Part shown: piece after piece, positions 22,368 to 32,851 of the stretch
Position numbering within the stretch: the stretch's first letter is position 1
Layout of the letters: each line of letters begins with the position of its first letter
Source: Alectoria sarmentosa
Taxonomy: Eukaryota; Ascomycota; Lecanoromycetes; Lecanorales; Parmeliaceae
NCBI GenBank assembly: GCA_009733775.1
Contig: WOGZ01000183.1
Coordinates: forward strand, 1-64,000
Reading direction: 5' to 3'
Length of the DNA stretch: 64,000 nucleotides
Program-made: the position numbers and the translations under genes
The notes under the pieces: generated by a model
What the model was told of the DNA's origin: nothing
What the model saw: the letters and a program-made list of their open reading frames with translations, nothing else
Database searches by the model: none

Positions 22368-24178
22368 TCATACGCCCAAAGCGCCTGTGGATTTCTCCGT
22401 GCCCTGAGGCTCTAGTGCAGCTTTCCGAGCTTTCTTCCTTGCTAATAGCACTACCCACCAGCCTACCGTCAACACTGTCAACGGGATCGAGATGACGAGA
22501 TAGACCCAGAAGTCCTTCGCGATTCCAATACTTGACGTCGAAATCTCGAATGTAAAAAAATCCATACCTAGAATGGTCTTTTAGAGAGTCAGCCTAGACC
22601 ATGACTAATTCTCGCTCTCGAACTGATATGCGCCGGATACAGGAGTGTACTTACTGCTGTGAACGTTGCTGGAAGGTATATCAAGCTCACGATGCCTACG
22701 ACACGAACAGTCGCACTATCGTCCACACTCTTCTTCGTCAAGCCTAGCATGTACTTATTTAAGTCGGCTGCTGTGGCTTGACTCCTCATGTTCAGTGCAT
22801 CTGCAAGCTAAGATGCAAGTTGAGCAGATGGATTGTGTTGTCAATAAGAACGGAGATGCTTACCAGATTCAGGATACCTTGAATTCTTGTCTGCAAAATC
22901 TCTGCGCTCTTCAAATAACCTTGCAGTTGGTGTGAATACGATGACAGTCGACTTACGTCTTCGAGCTGAAATCTGTGCGGTCCGCGCGATCGGCAGCCGC
23001 TTGTATAAGAATGGCCAATCCGTTCTATTGTGGTGATCGATGCCTGCAGAATCGCTACCAGCGGGGGTACCTTGTCCGAGAGATGCCGCAAGCTTTGGAG
23101 AGTTTCAAAGCTAAGACGATACTCGGCAACATCCTCTAGGTCCATGGTGAGAGCCATGTCTGCCTGTATGGCATCAGTGGTACTTTCTATTGCAGCTGAC
23201 TAGGTCTTACAGCATCCATGAAGCTAGTACTCAGATACCCAAGATACTTGTGCCAATTTGACGCATAACTCGAGAGAAAAAGCAAGTGTAGTTTGAGAGG
23301 GTCGGCCTGGATCCTTTTGAGAGCTTCTCCACGCGAAATTGCATTCTTTAGTCTCATCTGAAACGTTGAGTCTTCCCGTGGGTGAAGTAATATCCATGAA
23401 CTCTCGTCCTGGGCGGAACGCTGATGATAGATAGTGGTTTGGCGTATTGACCACGGGTTCCCGTGCGATCGACCATTCTCTTCAACGTATCGCAGGGTGT
23501 ATATGGTCTCTTCGGTGTCAAATCAACAAATGTGTCAGCGTCACGGTCATCGTGAGCGGCGTCTTGCTATATGTCTTACCATGCCCTCCACCGGCCAAAG
23601 GATGGAAAGTGAAGTTCCCAGAGCCAGCATCGGAGGCTTGGGGATGCTCTCCGCATGTAAAGAGATTGGTCAGGAAGTCGGGCGTGACTTGATGATACGT
23701 GAGCACCTTGCGCATCGACTCCTCCAAAATTCCGAGAGGAGCAAGGGAATGTTGCTGAGATACTGCGCTGGAAGAAATCATTGTCTGTAGCAAATCAAAA
23801 ATGATTGGATGAACCATACATGATTCTAGTCCTTGGCAAAGGCACGGTCAAAAAGTGACGTTCCAGACAGTGCGCACTCGAGAATCTGGAAGTACGGACT
23901 TCAGCAGACTCGTGCCCTGGTGCTTGTCAGGAGGAAGGTGCGCAAGCTGTGCCAGGTTTTTGCTGACCAGCAATCTCGAAAAGCTCCACAGCCATAGCTT
24001 CTGAGTCGCCCTTGAACAATTGAGAAGCCTTCTCCAACAACCGTCCACTCAAGCCATACCCGTCTGTAATGAGAGGATCATAAGTTGCCAAATTGGCAGG
24101 ATAATCACGCCATCCGGCGAAAGAATTTCTTCCAAGGCTTGAAGTCGCCGGTATCGGTGGAGAAGAAGTGTCACCCAT
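22368..24178 (-). CDS. CorA-like divalent-cation transporter-family protein
   Basis: Well-supported 3' exons are 23580 leftward to 23509-23211, 23163-22864, 22807-22655 and 22577-22368, all in phase. They encode LTYHQVTPDFL, WSIRQTTIYHQ, a long helical stretch and, at the end, VDDSATVRVVGIVSLIYLPATFTA followed by GMDFF and a second helix DFWVYLVISIPLTVLTVGWW. This is the two-TM CorA C-terminus, with GMD in place of the GMN selectivity motif. The 5' part from the ATG at 24178 (MGDTSSPP...) is coding-like but its introns are unresolved. Fungal CorA-like proteins of this type often have degenerate selectivity motifs and unknown substrates. Plasma-membrane or organellar location cannot be told. 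Confidence 0.75.
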
Positions 24179-26210
24179 ATTCAGGAGCGCAAGGCTGCGC
24201 ACAGTTGCGCCGATGGGAGGAATTACCTTACTCTTTATATCTGGCCTTCAGCTCAGGCGCGAATTAAGGGCGCATGTCCGAGCCTCCTCCTTGCTTCCTG
24301 CAAGGCTGACTTGCTGATATGCGAGATGATGACACTCGCATGCTACGCTAAGGCTAGTTGGTGCCTTGCCAAGTCCGCGACTATTGCCCATGAAAACAGC
24401 AGAATGGTAATTTTTCTCGTTGCCTGTGCCAGAGCGCGCTCGAATAGCGATCCGCGCTCTACTCAGAGCCCTCGTAACGAGCGTTTGAAAGGCGAATGCT
24501 GCAACCTGATTGGCCGGGGATCCTTGCCTGTCCACTATCATCCAAGCAATCCTCCCGCGAGAACGTGCCCGGTGCACTATGGCTGTGAAGGGCGATCTTG
24601 AACTCCACATTGTTGGGTTCGTGAGGCTCATTGTCGTCGTCAAGTGGTCACAGCCTGGAACGGCCGAGCGGGCGTAATTGCAAGCCGCGGCTCTCCGCTC
24701 GAGGCGCCCGTACGGTACCATCAAATCCCGACTATCGTTGTATCATACGCCAGCCCCTCGCCCCAGCGCCGACCAAGCCTTCGGTACCTGACTTCCCAGG
24801 ATGTGGTAATATCGTATGTACTATCATCAGCCTTTGTAGTGTCCGTGATTGCGGCGTCTAGTCTTTCCAGCTCCGACGGAGCTTGTCGTCGTCGTCAGGA
24901 ATGTCCATTCCAAAGCGTGGTCTGCAAGAGCCATGGCCGGTAGAGACCGAGTGTCATGGCGCAGCGGCTTTTCGTGTTGACTAGGCGGGGATTTGTACCT
25001 CTCAAAGGTGGATTTTTTTTCGATGCGCGCACCTGTGGAGCGAGAAGAAGAGTGTAGAATTTCAGAAGCGGGAGTTTGATTCCAAGGAACGAGGATAGAA
25101 GAGCCAGAAAGGAGGGCGGCGGCGTACCGCTTCCCTTCAAGCCTTGTCTCCTTCATCATCTTTGAAGTGTCAGGGTTGTGTCATAGAACTCGAGATGCAT
25201 GTGAATCTAGAGATTGTAATTGGCAAGAGGATCCGAACGAATTCTGCGGGGGCTTTTCTGTGGCATTTCCCCCCTGTGTGTGTGTGTGTGTGTGTTTTTG
25301 CCCTTTTCTTTGTAATCTCAGTTCAGTAGCGAATGTATTGCGGTCTACTGAGCACTCCCATAAGGGATCTCATACTTTTCTACGGCTTGATTCCTTACCC
25401 CCTCCCCAAGATTCCCTGAATCTCTGCCGCCTACTTTGGCCCCGGATATGTCCCCCGTATGATTCATAGGTCCAGCTCGCCGGCCAACTTCCCAGGCGTT
25501 GCATGGCGCGTCGACATTGTGAGGCGAGGGAAGCAAGAAACTCTAATAGAATCTTACAGCCGATGTCGTAAGCAAGAGAAGCAGTCGGCTGTTTCCCACA
25601 TAAAAAGGAAACATGAACATGAGAGATAGCTCGACCAATCCGATTTTCGACGTCCTCGACACCATTTTCCTTGGAGTGATGGGCAAAGTTTCCGTATCAC
25701 TTTATGTGCGTACCAGTGTGAAGGATGTGGACAGGCATGGCATTTGCCGTTGACATCTCAAACACCCAACGGATAACTACTTGTGCCCAAACCTTCCATG
25801 CCTCAAGACATAGTCATAAGCTGTACCAATAGCTTGTCGTTTGCGGCATGATTTTCAGAAACGGCACGATTTGACTCGTTGCCTACAGACGTCCTTGTTT
25901 CTGGAACTACCACGGGATGGTTCCTCCCAGCCATTTGAGGAGAGACAGATGGCACGCACTTTACGAGAGGTGGAGAAAGCGCTGTGCACGCGAACGTTCG
26001 TTGAATAGGGATACTTCAAAAGAAGACCCCGTAAATTCAATTCGGTTGCCAGCGTGCTACTGGCAAGATTCCCAAGATTGAAGAACGTAGAATGCTATAA
26101 CAACGCTGCAGAATTCTACAGATACATCGCACGCGTACCTAATACAGTGGATTCTCCTCCGCGTCAAGATCACTCATACAAGCCAGGGAACTCAAAAGAC
26201 TTTATTTAGG
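24179..26210. other. 2 kb intergenic region
   Basis: No open frame here resembles a known family; frames of 100-158 codons overlap each other on both strands with biased composition. A TG dinucleotide tract lies at 25275-25294. It holds the promoter of the CorA-like gene and the terminator of the membrane-protein gene. Confidence 0.5.
25275..25294. repeat. (TG)n microsatellite
   Basis: Ten TG units following a run of C. No functional sign. Confidence 0.9.
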
Positions 26211-28082
26211 TTACATGTCAACTTTGTGATACCCAGTGTTCTGCCTGGAGTCGAAACGGGACGGCATAAAGCGGTGTCGCAAAGTTGCTGTGAAAGACGG
26301 TTTAGGGGGAATGCCATCATCGTAGAAAGTGTACTCTGTCTGTGGCTTTTTCTCGTGTCTCGTCGTGACTGTGTCTATATGTATACCCACGGGCTTCTCA
26401 AGCGTACCTGAGAACGATGCTCCATCGAAGAGCCTCAACGTCTCGGTTCGCACTCCAGCGAGAATGGCGATGATACCGAAATTGCCGCCGTCGATGGCTG
26501 AGAAGTGGCTTAGGATGAAGCTTGCTATGAAAACGAGGCTGATGAGGAAAGGCTGGATGGCAAGCACGACATAAAGGGCCCAGGAAGGATTCATTGTTTG
26601 TCTGTTCGACAGTAATGCGTCGGGAACTGTGTAGTTGACTTCATCATTCCACGCCGGAAGTGTGCCATTGTAGCTGTCAGGTCCAAAAAGAGCGGTCAAC
26701 CGCGACCAATACATCCCTGCGATGGTCGTCGTGAAAGTTGACATCAACCATTGGTTGCCCCATTCGTACACGTTCTGTTCGGTCACGGTAGCATTGCTTG
26801 GTGTCGAAAGTGGTGCTAGGTATTCGGCTAGACTGGGCATGTAGTAAGTGTCGAAAGCAAAATTGGAATTGACGAGAAGATCTTGATTTGGCAGCGGCGA
26901 TAAAACCGAGCAACTGCCCTCCGTGAGCTGCATGGCGTTATACGTGATGTGCCATGTGGCCGTGCAGATTTCGCGACGAGTATTGAACAGGAAGGCGTTG
27001 GCTCGGAACGCAGGAATCCAAACTTCTGGAGATTTCAAATGATCACTTTGTTGAAAGAATGATAGAATCATCCAAGACGCGTCGCTCTGGTCGTTATTGA
27101 GTATGCCCAAAGTCTTGCCACTGCTTAGGTCGATCCAGGATATACCGGATGAGAAAGAATCTGGTGTACTATTCCGCTCACTTTGGTCGAGGTAAAAGTC
27201 CCAGAAAGCGTCATCATCTCGACTCGTCTCGATGGAGTGGTTGTATGTTGTGACCGTTGCGTGCACATTCGCGGTGAGCGTGAAGGTACTGGTGGTGTCC
27301 TCGTGCAAGCTCTGCTGAAGCGGCAGGACCTGACTTGGCAGTGGGGCGTCGAGGAAAGCGGAGGATGTGTTGGAGACGACGAGGTTGTTGAATCCGTAAG
27401 GGTGCGGAAACGATGGCAGAGTCTCGAAATCTGCCGAAGCCATAATGAAAGGTAGTGTTGCGTTGGTCATGTACGAAGGTCCGAATTTTAGTACAGTGTT
27501 TCTTGTCAGCCCAGGTGCTCCTGTCATACCATACCAACTTGTATGGTTACCGAAATCATGCGTACTCTGTCCTCCTACAAAGACCTTGTACGCCAGACTG
27601 AGGCCTATCGGCAAAAGGATGAATGCCAGCAGCAAAGCTCGCCAAACCAAGTGAGCGTTCGATGTCATAATTGAATTCCGAAAAATGGCATCGAAATTCT
27701 GCAATTTGGGCCCGCTGCCCCAAGCTTCCACGATGATCCATAGTTTAGGGGCGAGAATTTGAAGGCACTGACTCATGATGCTGAGCATGAGGCCGATGAC
27801 CTGAAGTTGATGCTGGAGTCGAAGGGCCCAAGCAACATCCAAGCGAGGCGTGATAGCGATGACAGCAATGGCAAGGCATATCCAGGTTACCAACACGATC
27901 AAAAGGTCCAATATCTTGAGTGTCTTCTTCTGGCTTGGCTTCCCAAGCGAGTGATTGACTCGGTCGGCATCGGATCTTGCTATTTGATGCTGACTCGGCG
28001 TTCTTCCGATGGATGCAGCAGTAGTGGCGACAGACGCTTGCTCGGATGATTCGACGGACGTGCGGACTTGTACATTGGCCAT
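26211..28082 (-). CDS. large fungal multi-pass membrane protein, function unknown
   Basis: A single exon of 623 residues from the ATG at 28082. The open frame continues 48 codons further but without an ATG. Three helices lie near the N-terminus (about 55-77 LLIVLVTWICLAIAVIAI; 92-115; 145-168 LLLAFILLPIGLSLAY). A ~330-residue loop rich in N-glycosylation sequons follows, then one long helix near 505-530 (VLAIQPFLISLVFIASFIL). The C-terminal tail is basic and cytoplasmic by the positive-inside rule. This layout is common in ascomycete orphan membrane proteins with a large extracellular loop. The codons upstream of the ATG encode a very hydrophobic stretch (FLFVLLVSFLTVSLSL), so an additional upstream exon or start is possible. 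Confidence 0.8.
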   Translation of the reverse strand: MANVQVRTSVESSEQASVATTAASIGRTPSQHQIARSDADRVNHSLGKPSQKKTLKILDLLIVLVTWICLAIAVIAITPRLDVAWALRLQHQLQVIGLMLSIMSQCLQILAPKLWIIVEAWGSGPKLQNFDAIFRNSIMTSNAHLVWRALLLAFILLPIGLSLAYKVFVGGQSTHDFGNHTSWYGMTGAPGLTRNTVLKFGPSYMTNATLPFIMASADFETLPSFPHPYGFNNLVVSNTSSAFLDAPLPSQVLPLQQSLHEDTTSTFTLTANVHATVTTYNHSIETSRDDDAFWDFYLDQSERNSTPDSFSSGISWIDLSSGKTLGILNNDQSDASWMILSFFQQSDHLKSPEVWIPAFRANAFLFNTRREICTATWHITYNAMQLTEGSCSVLSPLPNQDLLVNSNFAFDTYYMPSLAEYLAPLSTPSNATVTEQNVYEWGNQWLMSTFTTTIAGMYWSRLTALFGPDSYNGTLPAWNDEVNYTVPDALLSNRQTMNPSWALYVVLAIQPFLISLVFIASFILSHFSAIDGGNFGIIAILAGVRTETLRLFDGASFSGTLEKPVGIHIDTVTTRHEKKPQTEYTFYDDGIPPKPSFTATLRHRFMPSRFDSRQNTGYHKVDM

Positions 28083-29480
28083 GTGGATTGAGAATGGTCC
28101 GTGGTCGCAATTAAGAGACAGAGACACGGTAAGGAAGGAAACGAGAAGGACAAAGAGAAAGGTGGTTGGTCGTCGTGTCAGATAGCACTGTAGAAATCGC
28201 CGAATTTCTATTTCAACCAGACGCAATGATGGCGACCATTGCCATTTGCGAGACTATTGTTTGCATGGTAGTACATATTGCAAACAATAATGGAGCGTCC
28301 GTCTACTAATAATAATTTTGTAGAGAGAATGTAATAAAAAGACCAAAGGATGGAGATGCAAGGCTGAAGGTTTCATGGCTGTGATGAATCTGATGATCGT
28401 CAATATAACAAGTAAGCTTTGGCTGACAGCTGGGCTATCTGCACCTCCGCCACGAGGTCCAAACTCTCTTCTGCTGGGATAAAAAGGAGCCTCCTAGGCT
28501 AGCTCGCCCTATCATTGGTGTTGGGGAAGCTCAATGTTAATGCCGAGCCTACTAACTATTTAGCGTATGGGTCTAGTTTGACCTTGAGAACAGACCAAGG
28601 AATACTCATACTGCTATTTTCCTGAGAGTGTGTAATAGCAATGAAAACACCGACACCGGGTGCACCAGAAAGGCAAGGCTGATTGCGGCCCAGGGACAAG
28701 ACAGGCATGCAGGATACCCGTATCAGTATGACAAGGATGGGAGAAAGAGTATCAATTGGCAAAGGCCGATGCATAGACCGAGCTCTCATTCTCTGGTCTT
28801 GACAGGGGCAGGCAAATTACCAGAACCCGACAACGCACGCGATCTCGATGCAAAAAGAATCTCAGGAGAGCCTGGGCAAATAATGCGCGAGGACGGTATA
28901 AGGAAAAATAGGAAGGTCTAGTGGATCCCAGAGAATTCCGTGGGGAGCTGATGCCGCTAAAGCTGATCAGGTGAAGCCGCTGAGAAGAGGAGCTCTGTTG
29001 TACCAACACCTACAGCTGAGGGGTCAGGGATCAGGCTCTTATCAATGACACGGCTGTCATTATTATTAGGGGCAGAGGCGAGTCAGGTTGGAAATGGTAT
29101 TTTCCATAACATATGCCAAGACTTTGCCAAGACGCCAGAATCTGGCCAATCAAACCTGTAGGGCTACAACTCGGCAGTCAGTTCTCGCGGCTTTGCCAGG
29201 GAGGAGTAGAAGTGATAGAACGAGGACACCAGTGCTTTCTTCCACTTATTTGGATGTCGCTTGATGTAATGGTGTCGCCTGGGTGCCCAGTCTTAGGACC
29301 AGGGGCCGCCGAAATGTAGACTACACACAAACGACGCCGAGTTTGCCGCCACTCAGCTCCTCGAGCTTATACAAGCGACGATCTGTGAAGAATTTTATCG
29401 TCACTGCTCTTAAATCAAGACGTCGCACACTGGCCGGCCGACAGCCTACTCAACACAGCCGAAACTCCATTTAATCCGCA
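28083..29480. other. intergenic region
   Basis: About 1.4 kb between divergent membrane-protein genes. Open frames of 60-97 codons show no family resemblance. Presumed promoters at both ends; no specific sites recognised. Confidence 0.5.
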
Positions 29481-30919
29481 ATGGAACGAAATGAGGGCAC
29501 CTCTCTGCGCGAGTCGCTACCGTCAGACGTCGACCAGCAAGAGCCCCACGACACCAAACAAGACGCATCCAACCTCGAGCAAGCCGACTCAAGGCTATGG
29601 GAATCAAATAGGAATAGGGCTTGCGTTCTCGTGGGCTCCGCAATATTGCAGCTGCCGATCTGGGGTAGGCTAAGTCCTGCATCCTGACTGCAATTCTACT
29701 CACACATGCAGGCTTCGCCATGAATTACGGCGTCTTCCAGGAATACTACTCTAGCAACTGGACGCTAAAAGGGAATCATGAAGTCACCGGTATCATCGGT
29801 ACAACCTCCAATGGCGTCATGTACCTCTCCATGCCTTTTCTCTTCGCGCTGTTTACCAGAAGATGGGCCCGTAGACGCCGGACCGCAGCTCTTTGCGGCG
29901 CTGCGCTTACATGCATCAGCTTCCTCCTGTCTTCCTTCAGCACTCACGTCTGGCATTTGGTCGCGACACAGGGAGTCATGGCAGCGCTAGGATGTGCTCT
30001 CATCTACAGCCCAATCACACTATCGCTTGGCGAATGGTTTAATACCAGCAATCGAGCCGTAGCGTATGGAGTTGTATTGTCCTGCAAAAACATCGTGGGA
30101 TCTGCTTGTCCGTTTCTGTTGCGAGTGCTTCTTGATCGCTACGGCTTTCGTGTAACGTTGAGAATATGGACGGCCATTGCGGCCGGAACCGGCGTTCTCG
30201 CAATCTTCTTGATACCGACTCATCCTTCGAGCATGTCCACGAGTACTCATCGGACACGGATGATTCCTTGGCAATTCCTCAAACACCAGACCTTCTACAT
30301 CTACAGCATCGCCATCATACTTCAAAGCTCTGGATATGGCATTCCGCAAACATATCTAAACACATACGCCCACGACGTCACTTTGCTGTCTCAGACCTCG
30401 GCCACCCTTTTGCTCACCCTTTTCAACATCCCTGGCATCGTCGCCTCGTCGTTTTTCGGATATCTGAGCGACAACAAGCGCTTCCCCCTTTCGGCCACGA
30501 CAGTAACTTCGATAGCCGCCGTCAGTTCCGCTCTATCCGCTTTCCTCCTCTGGGGCCTGACGTCGCAAGGTAGCATGGCGCTTTTGGTGCTGTTCTCCGT
30601 CACTTTCGGTTTCTTTGCCGGCGGCTACAGCGCGACTTGGGGAGGCATCATCAATGAGCTGGAACGCGAAGCTGCGCAGAGGAATGAAGCTATCGACTCG
30701 GGAATGTTGTATGGCCTGCTGAATGGTGCGAGGGGGATTGGATATGTGAGTGGTGGGCTTGCTGGTGTCCCACTGCTTAAAGCCGGAAGCACGAGCTCGG
30801 TGGGAGGCTTTGGCTATGGAACGACTTACGGGCCCCTCATTATCTTCACGGGACTCTCGTCAGTGTTCGGCGGCTGGGGACTGCTGTGGAAGTGGAAGAA
30901 GTTGCTGCATTTGGTGTGA
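29481..30919 (+). CDS. MFS transporter, monocarboxylate-transporter type
   Basis: Two exons, 29481-29664 and 29712-30919, join in phase to 463 residues. The N-terminal 45 residues are acidic and cytoplasmic. The first helix ends at the junction (LQLPIW then GFAMNYGVFQEYY), the NYGVFQxYY block typical of fungal MCT-like porters. Twelve helices follow, with ALGCALIYSPITLSLGEWF (helix 4) and a loop between helices 6 and 7. The family moves monocarboxylates or small organic acids at the plasma membrane, but fungal members have diverse or unknown substrates. No pathway genes adjoin it. Confidence 0.9.
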
Positions 30920-32230
30920 CAGCAGCATCATACTCCGGGCGTGGCCACCCTTCGTAGCCTGTCCCCGGGGCTACGTGAGAGAACACACGAGCTATCGTTG
31001 ATAGGTCTAATTACAGTCCAACGTAGAGTCAGAGCAGTCAAAGACGTCTAGGTATGATGAATACACGCGAGAGGAGGGTGCGAGCATGGCCAAAGGGAAG
31101 ATCCGCAATTGGACCCGCAAATCCTATCGTTTTAGAACTCTGAGATGTCCCCAATCAAAGACTAAAGCATTCTGTGCCCATGGAACTTTCCTTTGCTTAT
31201 TGCAATCTCGACTCTCCTGCAATACCCAGAGTCGTACACCTTCTCGAACGCCGATAACTCTATCCCGTCCGAGACGCAGCAATATCCAACGACTGACGCC
31301 GTACCGATGAGCGCCGACGAGTACTCTCAACATCATCCGCCCCCCCCCAAACTCCATTAAATTCCCTATTCAGCCCCGCAGTATGGCATCTCGGCATCTC
31401 CCTCGCCATCTTGGCGGGCGACACCCCATCGCTGTGTGCCTTGGCGAAGTACATATCGATCTCCTTCTGAGACTTCCTCGCCTTGAGCCCCAGAACATGC
31501 TGTGAGGATGGCGGATTTGAGATCGTCCTCGTTACTCAGTAGCTCTTTCTCAGAGCGAGTCGACACTCAAGGCCAGTATCCACGCCTTGGATGCCCCAAA
31601 CCACTTCGCCAATCCGGCTGGTGCAATTGAAAGCTTGGCACAATTTGAAGCAATACTCCATTTCTATCAGAAGGTGAACGCTGCCGCTCATTAGCCTTCG
31701 AGTGATACGAGGATTAGGCTCTGGGTAGATTTTACTACTTTAGAGCAAGAAGCATTCCCAAGAACAAAAGATAAGTATGACAGCACTGTCATCAATATGT
31801 ATCCATCATTTGGCATGGAGCGTTCCCTCGAGTCCTCCACAAAATCGTCGAGTGACTCATCGGAAGCCCGAGCATTTACCTTCTCAACGTCTTCGAACCT
31901 AGCCGCTCCAAAATCAAAAATAACTCAGGAGTGGCAGCGCAATCCCAATTCTACAAACGAGGGACGTGGCGACCAACTATTACCGGCAATCCTCCCAGAG
32001 AATGCAGATCTTGCCATACTAGAATCTACAACACAATCGGACGAAGGTCCTCGCAAATACAAAACATCAACTCAACTTCTATGCCACGGTCGGACAAAGC
32101 ACTGTAGAAGTGAGACTCGAAATTTCTCTGAAGGTCGTTTGTCTACTCTTAGTCTTCACGGCACTCTTCCGCAAACATCAATTGAACCTCAAAGTCCATT
32201 CCACGACGAAATCGCCTCACCATCGTCAAT
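30920..32230. other. intergenic region with one weak open frame
   Basis: About 1.3 kb. A plus-strand open frame of 175 codons starting at an ATG at 31797 runs to 32324 and overlaps the next gene in another frame. It is Ser/Thr-rich and unlike any family I know. It may be 5' leader or an upstream exon of the exonuclease-like gene, but I found no clean splice. Confidence 0.4.
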
Positions 32231-32851
32231 ATGGCATTCCAATGCACCGCCTCAAACAGCGGTCTTCAACTCCTTCAAGCATTCCTCGGACTTACGTTGG
32301 AGCCTTCAGGGTCTCGGGTTGTAGACGAGGTCGTCTTTGTCGCAATTGATTTTGAGTATCTACAGAACTTCGAACATTATTCTCGCCACCAGGAATTGAA
32401 CAGTCAAATCGGTATCGCCGTTCTGGATAGCAGGATTCTGATCTCATCGCCACCTCGTGGGGCCATCTCAACGTGTAATTTTGTCACTGGATCACCTTAT
32501 TGTGCCGCTACCATTAGGAAATTTCTTTTCGGTGAGACTAGCACGATATATCAGCAAGATATTCTCTCCACCCTGGGGTCTTTGATTCCGCGGAGGCGGA
32601 ATATCGTTCTTGTTGGTCATGGTTTCTGGCATGATCTCAGAGTCCTAAAGCTTCTCAATTTTGACCTACATACCTCGATTGTGGGCATCCTAGACACAGG
32701 GAAGATTGTCTCCAAGATGTTTCCAAACGTCTCCATCACACTTGGCAGCATCCTAAGTGAGCTTCAATGTCCTTTCCAAAACCTCCATACAGCTGGAAAT
32801 GACGCCTACTACACCTTACGGGCATTACTTTTACTGGCAACAAGAAGCTAA
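32231..32851 (+). CDS. DEDDh exonuclease-fold protein (Gfd2/YDR514C-like)
   Basis: 206 residues in one exon. The RNase H-like core shows FVAIDFEYLQ (Asp-x-Glu), QIGIAVLDSR, then LVGHGFWHDLRVL with the second Asp, and HTAGNDAYYTLRALLLL with the last His and Asp. All four acidic residues and the His of the DEDDh class are present, so it is probably catalytic. The arrangement matches the fungal Gfd2/YDR514C family; yeast GFD2 was linked genetically to mRNA export. Substrate polarity is unknown. A basic 66-codon frame (32891-33091, with KKKRKRFQRNRKHR) lies just downstream and could be a tail exon if an intron removes the stop; I saw no good donor. The protein may lack an N-terminal part. Confidence 0.7.
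   Translation: MAFQCTASNSGLQLLQAFLGLTLEPSGSRVVDEVVFVAIDFEYLQNFEHYSRHQELNSQIGIAVLDSRILISSPPRGAISTCNFVTGSPYCAATIRKFLFGETSTIYQQDILSTLGSLIPRRRNIVLVGHGFWHDLRVLKLLNFDLHTSIVGILDTGKIVSKMFPNVSITLGSILSELQCPFQNLHTAGNDAYYTLRALLLLATRS

Noticed and set aside
24248..24724. Minus-strand frame of 158 codons
   Set aside because: Arg/Ser/Ala-biased composition typical of a GC-rich non-coding stretch; no domain; no splice context.
30020..30603. Antisense frames inside the MFS transporter gene
   Set aside because: They are shadows of the coding strand with no independent motif.
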